Positions 1 to 8,740 are shown, counted from the first letter of the stretch. The stretch is DNA of 64,000 nucleotides from Nostoc sp. UHCC 0870 (GCF_022063185.1 NZ_CP091913.1:6115141-6179140), one strand, 5' to 3'. A program made the numbers and translations. The notes: generated by a model not told the origin, from the letters alone.

Positions 1-181
1 CAGCTAAACCTGCTGGAATCCCCGCGACATTGGTAAAGAAAATCAACAGAAAAAATATAGATATATTAGCGGTGATTGCGGGGCCTAAATCTCCCGCACC
101 ATAAGCTAGCTTGGTTTTTAAATCTAGTTTTTGACTGAGCTTATGCTTTTGGGGATAGTCATCAGCCGCAGAATCGTTCAT
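1..181 (-). CDS. GPH-type sugar:cation symporter, N-terminal fragment (cut by window edge)
   Basis: The minus strand reads from an ATG at 181 to the window edge without a stop, giving about 60 residues. A hydrophilic start is followed by KTKLAYGAGDLGPAI and then a hydrophobic helix rich in I, F and L. The pattern LAYGxGDxGxA followed by the first membrane helix is typical of the glycoside-pentoside-hexuronide:cation symporter branch of the major facilitator superfamily, which imports sugars with Na+ or H+ at the inner membrane. Only helix 1 is visible, so substrate and completeness cannot be judged. It is divergent from the phosphoribosyltransferase at 274, and a HIP1 site lies between them. 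Confidence 0.7.
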   Translation of the reverse strand, partial: MNDSAADDYPQKHKLSQKLDLKTKLAYGAGDLGPAITANISIFFLLIFFTNVAGIPAGLA

Positions 182-273
182 AATGTTTTGCGCTCATACT
201 AAAATAAGAAATTTGCGATCGCTTCGCTCACTCTAGGCATCGCCTTTAGTATCACCCATAAAATACTTACTTT

Positions 274-783
274 ATGCCAGACCTTTACGTTTCTTGGTCA
301 GAATATCACTATAAAATTGAGCAACTGGCTGCTCAAATTTATCGCTCCGGTTGGGAATTTAATCAAATTGTCTGTCTAGCCAGAGGCGGACTCAGAGTTG
401 GTGATATTCTCTCCCGTATATACCAAAAGCCTTTAGCAATTTTAGCCACATCATCTTACAGTGGACCTGGCAAACAAGAAAGAGGTAATTTAAGCTTTTC
501 TCGTCATCTAACCATGACGACTGAAACATTAGGTTCGCGGATTTTACTTGTGGATGACTTAGTAGACTCTGGAATCACGCTCAAGGAAACTATTCCTTGG
601 CTGGATGCAAATATCGACTCCCCAATTGAAGATATTCGCACCGCCGTAATTTGGTATAAAGCTTGTTCTGTCGTTGCGCCTAACTATTACATTGATTACT
701 TACATGACAATCCTTGGATTCGTCAACCTTTTGAACATTATGAACAGATAAGTGCGGCGGAAATCGCGACTAAGGTGGGATGA
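274..783 (+). CDS. Phosphoribosyltransferase (PRTase fold)
   Basis: A 169-residue protein with the PRPP-binding loop RILLVDDLVDSGIT near residues 88-101, two acidic residues followed by the D-S-G-I-T phosphate loop. An upstream LARGGLRVGD segment is typical of type I phosphoribosyltransferases of the xanthine/hypoxanthine salvage kind. It probably joins a purine base or related group to PRPP in the cytosol; the exact base cannot be read from sequence. The ATG at 274 has no clear Shine-Dalgarno. The stop lies only about 12 bases before the right end (in tnpB orientation) of the IS605 element at 795, so the element landed just behind the gene without cutting it. Confidence 0.85.
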   Translation: MPDLYVSWSEYHYKIEQLAAQIYRSGWEFNQIVCLARGGLRVGDILSRIYQKPLAILATSSYSGPGKQERGNLSFSRHLTMTTETLGSRILLVDDLVDSGITLKETIPWLDANIDSPIEDIRTAVIWYKACSVVAPNYYIDYLHDNPWIRQPFEHYEQISAAEIATKVG

Positions 784-799
784 GGGGACAAATGTTGAC

Positions 800-850
800 A
801 TCTCCCCCGGCTAGAAGCCGGAGGATTCTAAACTGATGTTGCTACGGGGT
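800..850 (-). ncRNA. Predicted reRNA/omega-RNA 3' end at IS605 right end
   Basis: TnpB proteins usually bind an RNA made from the 3' part of their own gene plus the element's right end, with flanking DNA as guide. Here the minus-strand sequence after the tnpB stop folds into the CCGGCTTCTAGCCGG hairpin and ends in TCAA at 798-795. If the rule holds, the guide would come from the strand opposite about 775-794, the tail of the phosphoribosyltransferase gene. No promoter or RNA boundary can be seen, so this is inference from family biology. Confidence 0.4.
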
Positions 851-2216
851 CTAAAAGACCCACTACGCAACGTTTGCGATATGATTTATTTAATCTCTTG
901 AACAAATCAATTCGCTGTGGCACTGTCAAAGATGCCCTACCCACCTCGGCTAGGTCTAACCCTAACTGTGTGGCTACTTTTCTCATGATGTTGGCACTTC
1001 CATTGCAATCTGCATTGACAATGAAGCCATCACGACTTTTGTATAATCCTCGTTTTATCCTTTTCCCTGAAGCTTTCCACCCTTGGGGCTTTTCGCCGTG
1101 CTTGGGCAGGGAGTCGCAATCAAGAAAAGATGCCTTAGAAGTGTAAGCCTCCTCAGTAATTGTCAAAGTAATACCGTACTCAGGACAGATTTGTTTTAAC
1201 CTCTCAATTAATCGACTAGTGGGAATAACCACAAAATTCTGGTTATTTCTTTTCCCCATATTGGAATTTTGCTTCTGTCCAGCATTCCAACCAATGACAA
1301 TGTTACCCACTCGGTCATTAAGACACTGATTGATAATGAATCGGGCTGCTTTGTTAATCGCATCTCGCATCTGGTTATTCCGTTTGCGTTGTACTCTATC
1401 AAGGTTAGAATCCCAGTAAAAATCTGATTTCCCTTGCTTGTATTTGGCAACTAAACGGGAATATCCTTGATTCAACGATCTGAGTTTACGACCATCAATA
1501 ATCAAACTTTTCCCACGAGTTGAGACACCTGTTAGCCAATTAGAACCACCGTGGTCAAAACTCCATGCTTGTGTGTAATCTAATTGGGGATTTTTTGCTA
1601 TTGCTTCTTTGCCATCGTCAATCACCCAATCAATCCATAATTGCCCGAAATTTGGACGTACTGTTACTTCTTTAACCCAGTCAGAATCGATAAATTCTGG
1701 GAGATATAATCTAACCTCAGTCAGTAATTCTGGTTTACTTTCTTTACTGATTGAAGGCTTAAAATATCCCTCGCTAAAATTCAGAGCTTGACGCGGAAAT
1801 GTGACAGCAGCCAAACCTCCCTTTTTGCGATATTTTGGCAGAGATGGTTTATCAACCTCGCCGTTGTAGTAAGCTTTCACCAGTCCGTTATAAGCTGTAA
1901 TTGACTCGCCAACCGACTTTAACGTTTGTTGTGCAGATTGAGCCGCCATTGCTTTGTAATGCACGTTCTGCTTAAGAATCAAATCTAATTCAGGATAAGT
2001 TGTACTGCATCTATAAATTTTCCACCCACTACGTAATTCATCGCCATGCCAATAAGTAGTAAAAGCATTACCATTTTCTTGTAACTTAGCGTAATGAATT
2101 TTCTTGGTTTCGTACAATGCACAATTTATCAAGCTATTAGCATTCTCACACTGATTCAACCAAAAGGCTGTTTCTTCGTCATTAAATTTAGCTCTAATTG
2201 AACAGGTTTTATACAC
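828..2216 (-). CDS. tnpB: TnpB-like RNA-guided nuclease without zinc finger, rearranged RuvC site
   Basis: This is a 462-residue OrfB/TnpB-type protein of an IS605 element. The first RuvC aspartate is in SFDHGGSNWLTG (D221). Where ordinary TnpB has its second acidic residue (I-E-D-L-N), this protein reads IVIGWNAG at 306-313, with no acid. A Glu pair stands instead in TITEEAYTSKAS (E355/E356), and the third acidic residue is D403 in NADCNGSANI. The usual CxxC...CxxC zinc finger is absent; the spacer is GWKASGKRIKRGLYKS-like. This matches a cyanobacterial TnpB branch with relocated catalytic residues. The gene is intact and divergent from tnpA. It probably cuts the empty donor site under RNA guidance; activity is not proven. 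Confidence 0.85.
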   Translation of the reverse strand: MYKTCSIRAKFNDEETAFWLNQCENANSLINCALYETKKIHYAKLQENGNAFTTYWHGDELRSGWKIYRCSTTYPELDLILKQNVHYKAMAAQSAQQTLKSVGESITAYNGLVKAYYNGEVDKPSLPKYRKKGGLAAVTFPRQALNFSEGYFKPSISKESKPELLTEVRLYLPEFIDSDWVKEVTVRPNFGQLWIDWVIDDGKEAIAKNPQLDYTQAWSFDHGGSNWLTGVSTRGKSLIIDGRKLRSLNQGYSRLVAKYKQGKSDFYWDSNLDRVQRKRNNQMRDAINKAARFIINQCLNDRVGNIVIGWNAGQKQNSNMGKRNNQNFVVIPTSRLIERLKQICPEYGITLTITEEAYTSKASFLDCDSLPKHGEKPQGWKASGKRIKRGLYKSRDGFIVNADCNGSANIMRKVATQLGLDLAEVGRASLTVPQRIDLFKRLNKSYRKRCVVGLLDPVATSV

Positions 2217-2282
2217 TTGTTTTAGCCTCCTGTATGCTTTACTATAATTGTTGTCAGAATATAAGTCAACAACATTTATTTA

Positions 2283-2696
2283 GTGGCTAAACTATCACCA
2301 TCAGACCACGAATACAGACGCACAAGTGGCTCAGTTTCATCTCTGAACTACCATTTTGTATTTGTTCCAAAACGGAGAAAAGCGGTGCTAATAAAAGAAG
2401 TCGCACAGCGTTTGCAAGAAATCATATTAGAGTTAGTAGTTGAGCATGAGTGGAGACTTATCGCTTTAGAAATAATGCCTGACCATGTTCACTGTTTTTT
2501 AAATGTTCCGACCCATGAATCCCCTGCTGATGTGGCAAGATGGATTAAAGGCAGAGCATCTCATCATCTAAGACGCGAGTTCCCGCACCTAAAAAAACTT
2601 CCTTCCCTCTGGAGTCCTAGTTACTTTGTTGCTTCAACTGGTGCAGCAAGTACAGAAGTTGTGAGAAAATATATTGAAAATCAAAAAAGCAATTAA
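2283..2696 (+). CDS. tnpA: IS200/IS605 transposase TnpA (Y1 HUH)
   Basis: A 137-residue single-strand transposase. The HUH metal site is H68-V-H70 in MPDHVHCF, and the catalytic tyrosine is probably Y130 in VVRKYIENQ. Segments LNYHFVFVPKRRK and WSPSYFVASTGAAS are the usual family blocks. The length is normal, so it is likely functional. The start is a GTG at 2283 with only a weak ribosome site. It cuts and rejoins the top strand at the hairpin-marked ends and is transcribed away from tnpB, with about 66 bases between the two starts. Confidence 0.92.
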   Translation: MAKLSPSDHEYRRTSGSVSSLNYHFVFVPKRRKAVLIKEVAQRLQEIILELVVEHEWRLIALEIMPDHVHCFLNVPTHESPADVARWIKGRASHHLRREFPHLKKLPSLWSPSYFVASTGAASTEVVRKYIENQKSN

Positions 2697-2729
2697 AACT
2701 AAAATGCCTGATAAATCAGGCAAATAGCT

Positions 2730-2760
2730 TTCATCCCCCGGCTAAAAGCCGGAGGTTCTC
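2730..2760. repeat. IS605 subterminal hairpin (tnpA side)
   Basis: A cccccggctaaaagccgg hairpin followed by aggttctcag. It differs by one loop base from the hairpin at the other element end. It is probably the structure TnpA recognises, and it may also stop transcription from tnpA. Confidence 0.75.
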
Positions 2761-2854
2761 AGCATAGGTACGATAGCATTAATCTCTATGTGTTCTTTGT
2801 GGTGTTATTAAGAGCTTGTTAACCACAGAGACACAGAGGCACGGAGATTTCCAG

Positions 2855-3781
2855 CTAGAATAACCATAACCACATCGGCAGGGTGATGAGTAAAAGCATA
2901 GCTCCTACTGCTATGGTGGTGACTGCGAGATTGCGGTCTAGATTAAAGGTTTCGGCAATTACTAGGGAAGCGAAGGCTGGAGGCATAGCCATTTGTAGGA
3001 TAATTACCTTGGCGGCTGGCCCTGTCAATCCTAAAAATGGCAAAGTACACCCCAAAAGAAAGGGGACGATGAGCATTTTAATGACTAAGCTGATTCCTAC
3101 CTGTGGTAAGTTGACCCAAGTGTTAAGCTTTGCCAACCGCATCCCAATTAATACTAATGATAAAGCTACTGTAGTCCAAGCTAATATATCTAAGCTAAAT
3201 GCTACCTCATCAGGAATTGCTATTTGACGGAATAATAAGCCAAAGCCAAAACTCCAGATGGCGGGGTTAACCAAAATAGCTTTAGCTACTTGAGTAATTT
3301 GTCCTTGATTTTGTCCATTGTCGCCAAAACGTGCGCCTAGAGCTACACCCAAGCCATACGCACCAGGAAAAGACCCCAGTAAATCGTAAAATAAAGCCCA
3401 AGCAAAGTATTCTTTACCGATCATTGCTAAGGTGATGGGGAAACCTAGATATCCTGTGTTACCAATCATGGCGGCTAATAACAAACTACCTTGAGCGGAC
3501 TTTTGGGGGATGGTTTTGCTGAAGTAAGTTTGTACTTTGATGCCTAGCCATGCTAAAAATGCTCCTAGTAGAATAGCAAGGTAAGCGATCGCTGGAGCAA
3601 TCCAAATCGGCCCTGATAAGTCGGCTTGTCGGACAAAAGCAATAATACTGATAGGTACTCCCACCCAAAACAGGAATTGAGCTAAACGAGTAGGAACTGT
3701 ACTAGGTAGTTTCCGTCCCAGCATAAATCCTATGAGGACTAATCCCACGAGTTTGACGTATAGTTCTAGGAGATTTATCAA
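2855..3781 (-). CDS. AEC-family transporter (auxin efflux carrier type)
   Basis: A 308-residue, very hydrophobic protein with about ten predicted membrane helices and two similar halves, starting MINLLELYVKLVGLVLIGF. Features such as IGNTGYLGFPI in the first half and MAMPPAFASLVIAE in the second are characteristic of the auxin efflux carrier/malonate permease family. Members export or exchange small organic anions across the inner membrane; no substrate is indicated here. It stands alone, convergent with the IS605 element and divergent from the carboxypeptidase gene. A cacagag-type repeat lies just behind its stop near 2819-2845. Confidence 0.88.
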   Translation of the reverse strand: MINLLELYVKLVGLVLIGFMLGRKLPSTVPTRLAQFLFWVGVPISIIAFVRQADLSGPIWIAPAIAYLAILLGAFLAWLGIKVQTYFSKTIPQKSAQGSLLLAAMIGNTGYLGFPITLAMIGKEYFAWALFYDLLGSFPGAYGLGVALGARFGDNGQNQGQITQVAKAILVNPAIWSFGFGLLFRQIAIPDEVAFSLDILAWTTVALSLVLIGMRLAKLNTWVNLPQVGISLVIKMLIVPFLLGCTLPFLGLTGPAAKVIILQMAMPPAFASLVIAETFNLDRNLAVTTIAVGAMLLLITLPMWLWLF

Positions 3782-3882
3782 TGTTGTATCTGGGAATATA
3801 GATGTAAAATGCTACCCAATCAGTTTATTTCTATTTAGTTTAAAATCTGTTATGAATTGTGAACAAAAGCAGGAGTTGACCT

Positions 3883-4689
3883 TTGAATAAAGCTGGATAT
3901 TCTGGAAAACCAAAAGACTCATTAGGTGAACCTAGTGACGATATTCCAGCAGCTTTACGCGATACTCCTGATGTCGCGCGTAAGACAAAGTTGCAACCCA
4001 TAGTTTTGTTGTTTGGGGGAGTAACAATATTTGTACTGCTGGCTATTATTAGCGGCTTTTTGTTTTCGCTCACCACACCGAAGAAAACCGTCGAATCTCA
4101 ACCCTCACCAGTTAGTTCTGTTCCTACACCAACTCCTACAAACTCTCCCAATGATATTGATAGTGTATTGGGACATTTGGCATATCCAGAAGCACCTGAG
4201 TCAGAGTTAGTACCAATCACCGCCGATGGCCGGATCAGAATGAGAAAAAACGCCGCCGCCAGATATCAGGCGATGGTACAAGCGGCGCGGAGTGCAGGGG
4301 TAATTTTAGTACCTATTTCTGGCTTTCGTTCTGTGCAACAACAGGAGCAATTATTTTTTACCATTGGCGCACAACGCAATCAAACCCCAGCACAAAGAGC
4401 AGCACTCAGTGCGCCGCCAGGACATAGTGAACACCATACTGGTTACGCTGTGGATATTGGCGACGGAGCAGCACCAGCCACAAATCTGCAAGCTACCTTT
4501 GAAAATACCAGAGCGTTTCAATGGCTACAAGCCAACGCAGCCCGGTTTGGCTTTGAGATGTCCTTTGGACAAGATAATCAACAAGGGGTGAGTTATGAAC
4601 CTTGGCACTGGCGTTTTGTAGGCGATCGCGATAGCTTGGAAACATTCTACAAAGCCAGAAACATCAAACCAGCAAAAATATCCCCATAA
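3883..4689 (+). CDS. Membrane-anchored D-alanyl-D-alanine carboxypeptidase (peptidase M15B, VanY-like)
   Basis: A 268-residue protein. Residues about 43-65 form a membrane anchor (IVLLFGGVTIFVLLAII), followed by a Pro/Ser/Thr-rich linker and then the M15 domain. Zinc-site features are visible: PISGFRS, GHSEHHTGYAVDIGD and EPWHWRF. It probably trims the terminal D-Ala from peptidoglycan peptides on the outer face of the membrane. The start is TTG at 3883: an AGGAG at 3871-3875 sits seven bases upstream, while the nearby GTG at 3859 runs into a stop. Confidence 0.9.
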   Translation: MNKAGYSGKPKDSLGEPSDDIPAALRDTPDVARKTKLQPIVLLFGGVTIFVLLAIISGFLFSLTTPKKTVESQPSPVSSVPTPTPTNSPNDIDSVLGHLAYPEAPESELVPITADGRIRMRKNAAARYQAMVQAARSAGVILVPISGFRSVQQQEQLFFTIGAQRNQTPAQRAALSAPPGHSEHHTGYAVDIGDGAAPATNLQATFENTRAFQWLQANAARFGFEMSFGQDNQQGVSYEPWHWRFVGDRDSLETFYKARNIKPAKISP

Positions 4690-4749
4690 CATTTCTAATA
4701 TATTCACATTCCTCAGCCACCTACTAGCTGGGGATTTAAAATTTTGAAT

Positions 4750-4872
4750 AGGACTTACGCAACGGGCATATTTTTCACGTAGGGTGTGTGACGCGGCAAA
4801 AGTATTTGAACGTAGTAATGAAACTTATAGCGTCACGCACCAACCATCGATTGTGAAACTTGCGTAAGTCCT
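4750..4872. repeat. MITE-like element with 13-bp terminal inverted repeats
   Basis: AGGACTTACGCAA at 4750-4762 is repeated inverted and perfect as TTGCGTAAGTCCT at 4860-4872. Inner arms (gggtgtgtgacgc / gcgtcacgcacc) extend the fold. It has no coding capacity. A diverged relative with a tandem-repeat filling lies at 23548-23706. Confidence 0.75.
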
Positions 4873-4931
4873 GTTGAATAAAAAAAATTTAACATACTAA
4901 GCATTGAAGAAACAATTAATATCTATACATC

Positions 4932-5788
4932 TATAGGACTAATATTTGATTTTTGAAAAAGCTGCGTACATCTGAAGAGTAGGAAAATCAAAGGTGGTGT
5001 GTCGGATAAACCATTCAAACATCCATTTCAAATGGGGGAATGAAGGTATTAAAGCGCAGAAACGTCGAACCCAGGTTTTGGCTTGCAACCAAACATCCTC
5101 AATTGGATTTTGTATTGGGCAATTGGGAGCAAAACGAACGCAATGTATCTTCCACTGGTCAGTCGAAAGTCCTTGATTCACTTCATCTAAGAAATTTTTA
5201 ATTTCTTGAGAACGATGGTAACTAGCTCCATCCCAAAAAATTAGTAATCGCTGATCAGGAGACTGTTCTAGTAAATAACGTAAATAATCAATCGTATTTT
5301 TTGAATTTCCTGCATCATAGCTTTTAAGTATTAATTCTCCTTCGAGATAGTCAATCGCTCCATAATAAGTTTGTTTTTCTCGCTCATAGCTAGTTTATAC
5401 TCCAACTCTCCTATTTCCCAATAATCCTTTGTCTGAAGCCAACTCAATACCTCCTCTCGCTGCTCGGTACTCAAATAGCTCTTTCTTCCTTTGTAGTTTA
5501 GTCTTAGACCATCAATTCCATTTTCCTCATATACTTGTTTCCAACCTGTTATTGAACCAAGTGAAACGCCAAGAATTTTCTGGATTTCCTTATATAAGTA
5601 ACCTTGATAAACCAACTTGACAGCTAACCCTTTTCTCGCTTCACGGGTATTTAGATTTTGAACTACAAATTCCTGTAGTTCAGCGATCGCCTGCTGCAAG
5701 TGCTGGTTCATCATTGTTCCTCATTATACTTGTGACCTATCTCCGTATTATCTCTTAGTTTTTTTCAAAAATCAAATATGATTCCTAT
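4932..5788 (-). mobile_element. Decayed IS630-family insertion sequence
   Basis: Terminal repeats of about 28 bases match with two mismatches: ataggactaatatttg... at 4932-4959 and the reverse complement of 5761-5788. TA dinucleotides flank both ends, as expected for IS630. At about 860 bp the copy is shorter than a full element because the transposase has lost its middle. Confidence 0.8.
4939..5714 (-). pseudogene. IS630 transposase, frameshifted and internally deleted
   Basis: The 5' part (5714 to about 5390) codes for an HTH domain with YKEIQKILGVSLGSITGW and EEVLSWLQTKDYW. It then jumps into another frame within the sequence for SEK/QTYYGAIDYLEGE. That second frame continues with LLIFWDGASYHRS (second catalytic Asp) and FAPNCPIQNPIEDVW (final Glu) to the stop at 4939. 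In complete relatives, some 70-80 residues including the first catalytic Asp lie between the two parts; this is a family-based estimate. Both a deletion and a frame change are therefore present, and the protein cannot be active. Confidence 0.85.
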
Positions 5789-5811
5789 ATATCAAGTTAG
5801 TTTTGACAGTT

Positions 5812-6001
5812 CGTAGTAAGGACTTTAGTCCTGATTTTTCTAAAATACCTCTTGCAAAAGTCATAATTATAGCGTCCTTCTTTGCGTCTTCCCTGCGGGA
5901 CGCTCCGCGAATGCGCCTACCGCAAGCGGAACGCCAGGGGCGAATGCGCGAAACAAAAAAATATTTATGCAAGAGGTATAAGGACTAAAGTCCTTACTAC
6001 A
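5812..6001. repeat. MITE-like inverted repeat with HIP-type filler
   Basis: gtagtaaggactttagtcct near 5812-5831 is mirrored by aggactaaagtccttactac near 5980-6000. The centre holds palindromic cyanobacterial filler (gcgggacgctccgcgaatgcg). The aaggactttagtcctt core also occurs inside the element at 39048-39193 and, as a variant, in the one at 49882-50002. Confidence 0.65.
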
Positions 6002-6035
6002 AACTTGTTCATCCTTTTTAAACGCGCTGTCAGTG

Positions 6036-7319
6036 CTAATGAAAGATAGCTAAGTTGGTATCTGGGTCAAAAAAGTGAATTTTATCTGGCGTTAGAGATA
6101 ACCAAAGTTGCTCACCTACATGGACTAATCGTTCTGGTGGAACGCGCACTTGCAGAGGATTGATAATATCAGTAAATTTAGATTGCTCCTCAACTAGTGT
6201 TGCAGTAATAAAAGCATCGTTACCCAGGTTTTCTACTACCTCTACTTGCACTTGTAAGTTTTTAGTAGCAGGTACAGCTAAGTTCAAGTGTTCTGGACGG
6301 ATACCTAAAATTAAGGTTTTACCATCGTATTTTTGCAACGGATTAGCCCAAATTTCTGGGAGGGTAAGACGGAATTGAGAGTGGGTAATTAACAGAGGCG
6401 CGTGAAATTCTACAGGAATAAAATTCATTGGTGGTGTACCAATAAATTCAGCGACAAAGCGGTTATTTGGATTGTTGTAAAGTTCTAATGGAGAAGCGAC
6501 TTGTTGAATTTGACCTTGATTCATGATGGCGATGCGATCGCCCATTGTCATCGCTTCAGTTTGGTCATGGGTAACATAAATGGTTGTTGTCCCCAATTGT
6601 CGCTGTAATTTGACGATTTGAGCGCGGGTTTCTGCTCTTAACTTCGCATCTAGGTTAGAAAGCGGCTCATCCATTAAAAATACTTGAGGATTGCGGGCGA
6701 TCGCTCTTCCTAATGCTACCCGTTGTCTTTGTCCCCCTGATAGCTGTTTTGGTAAGCGATTTAGCAACATTTCAATTTGCAATAACTCAGCTACACCCCG
6801 CACCTGTTGATCTACTTCTCGCTCTTTCCCAGAGATATAACGTAGTCCTTTAGGTAGCTTTTTTGTCATCCCCACCAAGAGATTTTCTGCCCAATTTGGA
6901 AGTTGGGAGTGGTGATTTTCCCCATTTCCTAATTCCCGGCGACGTAACCCAAAGGCGATGTTGTCATACACCGTCATGTGAGGATACAAGGCGTAATTTT
7001 GAAACACCATTGCAATATCCCGTTCCTTGGGGGGTAAGTCATTCACCAAGCGATCGCCTACCCAAATATTACCGCCTGTCATTTCTTCTAAGCCAGCAAT
7101 TAAGCGCAATAGGGTACTTTTCCCACAACCAGAAGGCCCCACCAATACCATAAATTCGCCATCGGGAATAGTCAGATTAATCCGGCGCAATACGTTGATA
7201 GTTCCTGCTTGTTCTGGTGCTATATCGTTTTTCTTACCAGATTCGCTTGGTAATACCACACCTTCCCCTCGACGGGGAGGAAAACTTTTATAAACGTTTT
7301 CTATAAAAACTTGTGCCAC
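6036..7319 (-). CDS. ABC transporter ATPase, MalK/UgpC type
   Basis: A 427-residue ATP-binding subunit of a sugar or glycerol-phosphate importer. Walker A is GPSGCGKSTLLRL, the signature is LSGGQRQRVALGRAIA, Walker B is VFLMDEPLSNLDAKLR and the switch His is in YVTHDQTEAMTMGD. The C-terminal TOBE region (ILGIRPEHLNL) marks the MalK subfamily. Two stretches make it longer than the usual 360-380 residues. One is an N-terminal low-complexity piece (about residues 15-43, PRRGEGVVLPSES). The other follows GLRRREL (about residues 130-167, GNGENHHSQLPNW). The membrane and binding-protein partners are not nearby, so it may be a shared ATPase. Confidence 0.9.
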   Translation of the reverse strand: MAQVFIENVYKSFPPRRGEGVVLPSESGKKNDIAPEQAGTINVLRRINLTIPDGEFMVLVGPSGCGKSTLLRLIAGLEEMTGGNIWVGDRLVNDLPPKERDIAMVFQNYALYPHMTVYDNIAFGLRRRELGNGENHHSQLPNWAENLLVGMTKKLPKGLRYISGKEREVDQQVRGVAELLQIEMLLNRLPKQLSGGQRQRVALGRAIARNPQVFLMDEPLSNLDAKLRAETRAQIVKLQRQLGTTTIYVTHDQTEAMTMGDRIAIMNQGQIQQVASPLELYNNPNNRFVAEFIGTPPMNFIPVEFHAPLLITHSQFRLTLPEIWANPLQKYDGKTLILGIRPEHLNLAVPATKNLQVQVEVVENLGNDAFITATLVEEQSKFTDIINPLQVRVPPERLVHVGEQLWLSLTPDKIHFFDPDTNLAIFH

Positions 7320-7436
7320 GGTTTTTAGTCAAGAGTCAAGAGCTAGGATAACAGTAAGCTAATTATGAATTAAAAAAAACCGCCTGCATCCCCAGTCAGC
7401 AGAAGTTCTTTAATTTTGCATTCGGAGTAAAGCCAC

Positions 7437-8651
7437 ATGACTAACCATGACATTGTAGACCTACAAACTACAGATTGTTGCATTGTTGGCGGTGGACCTG
7501 CGGGGGCTGTATTGGCTTTGTTGCTGGCGCGTCAAGGTGTGGCTGTGATGCTGTTGGAAGCACACAGAGATTTTGATCGGGATTTTCGCGGTGATACGAT
7601 TCACCCATCGGTAATGGAGATTATGGAAGAATTGGGGTTGAGCGATCGCTTGCTGCAATTGCCCCATGCTAAGATGCGCCAAATTAGGATTAAAACCCCT
7701 GAAGATACCATCACACTGGCTGATTTTAGTCACCTGAAAACCCGCTACCCTTACATTACAATGCTTCCCCAGGTGAAATTCCTCGAATTCATCACCCAGG
7801 AAGCACAACAATATCCGAATTTTCAATTAGTTATGGGGGCTAATGTCCAAGAACTGATTGTAGAGGATGACGTAATTCAAGGTGTACGCTATCGGGGCGG
7901 CGGTGGTTGGCACGAAGTACGGGCTATGCTAACAGTTGGTGCAGATGGTCGTCATTCCAAATTACGACAGCTAGGGCATTTTGCCACTATTGAAACCTCA
8001 CCACCAATGGATGTACTTTGGTTTCGCCTACCCCGTCAATCAGGAGACGGTGAGGGAGGAATGGGACGCTTTGCTTCTGGTCACATTGTAGCGATGCTTG
8101 ACCGTGGTGACGAATGGCAAATTGCCTATGTTATTTCCAAGGGAGGCTATCAAAAGTTACGTGCTGAGGGTTTAGAAACCTTAAAAACATCTGTTGTGGA
8201 AGTTGTCCCAGAATTAGCAAACCGCATTAATAATTTACAAGATTGGTCACAGATAGCGTTTCTTTCCGTAGAGTCTAGCCGTGTGCAACGCTGGTATCGT
8301 CCAGGATTGTTATTAATTGGTGATGCAGCTCATGTCATGTCACCAGTTGGGGGTGTGGGAATTAACTACGCCATTCAGGATGCGGTGGTGGCTGCGAATG
8401 TGCTAACTAAACCTCTGCAAAATCACCATGTAGAATTGAAAGACTTGGCAAAAGTGCAGCATCAGCGCGAATTACCCACACGCATTATTCAAGCGTTTCA
8501 AACTGTGATTCAAAAACGAGTATTCGCCCCCATTCTCACATCTAATCGCACCTTTCACCCCCCGGTTTGGTTAGGCTTGCCGATTTTGCGGGATTTACCA
8601 GCCAGATTAATTGCTTTAGGCGTGTTTCCGGTTCATCTCAAAGAGTGCTGA
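7437..8651 (+). CDS. FAD-dependent monooxygenase/hydroxylase
   Basis: A 404-residue flavoprotein. The dinucleotide-binding motif CIVGGGPAGAVLALLLARQG is at residues 15-34, the second FAD contact GLLLIGDAAHVMSPVGGVG near 290, and an ADGRHS block lies in between. These are the marks of the aromatic-hydroxylase/UbiH-like FAD_binding_3 family. The substrate is not predictable. It stands alone on the plus strand and is followed about 90 bases later by a very strong 25-bp hairpin. Confidence 0.88.
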   Translation: MTNHDIVDLQTTDCCIVGGGPAGAVLALLLARQGVAVMLLEAHRDFDRDFRGDTIHPSVMEIMEELGLSDRLLQLPHAKMRQIRIKTPEDTITLADFSHLKTRYPYITMLPQVKFLEFITQEAQQYPNFQLVMGANVQELIVEDDVIQGVRYRGGGGWHEVRAMLTVGADGRHSKLRQLGHFATIETSPPMDVLWFRLPRQSGDGEGGMGRFASGHIVAMLDRGDEWQIAYVISKGGYQKLRAEGLETLKTSVVEVVPELANRINNLQDWSQIAFLSVESSRVQRWYRPGLLLIGDAAHVMSPVGGVGINYAIQDAVVAANVLTKPLQNHHVELKDLAKVQHQRELPTRIIQAFQTVIQKRVFAPILTSNRTFHPPVWLGLPILRDLPARLIALGVFPVHLKEC

Positions 8652-8740
8652 GTAGTGAGTAAAAATTATATTCAAGGTATATTTTCGCTTTAAAGTGGTA
8701 CAATTATACTACTCATGCAGAAATCAATGCTCGTTATAGT

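Larger units (their letters stand above)
795..2765 (-). mobile_element. Complete IS200/IS605-family element with tnpA and tnpB
   Basis: Divergent tnpB (minus) and tnpA (plus) are bracketed by near-identical subterminal hairpins. The left one spans about 806-824 (ccggctagaagccgg core) and the right one about 2734-2753 (ccggctaaaagccgg core). Read in the tnpB direction, the right end closes with TGTCAA, and TCAA is the classic right-end cleavage tetranucleotide of this family. The right boundary near 2765 is approximate. No terminal inverted repeat or target duplication is expected for HUH single-strand transposition. Both genes are open, so the element may still be active. Confidence 0.8.

Noticed and set aside
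4364..4591. Frame inside the VanY-like gene in another phase
   Set aside because: Overlaps a clearly supported gene and has no motifs.
5803..5988. Open frames on both strands across the repeat near 5.9 kb
   Set aside because: They lie within a MITE-like inverted repeat with palindromic filler; no protein features.
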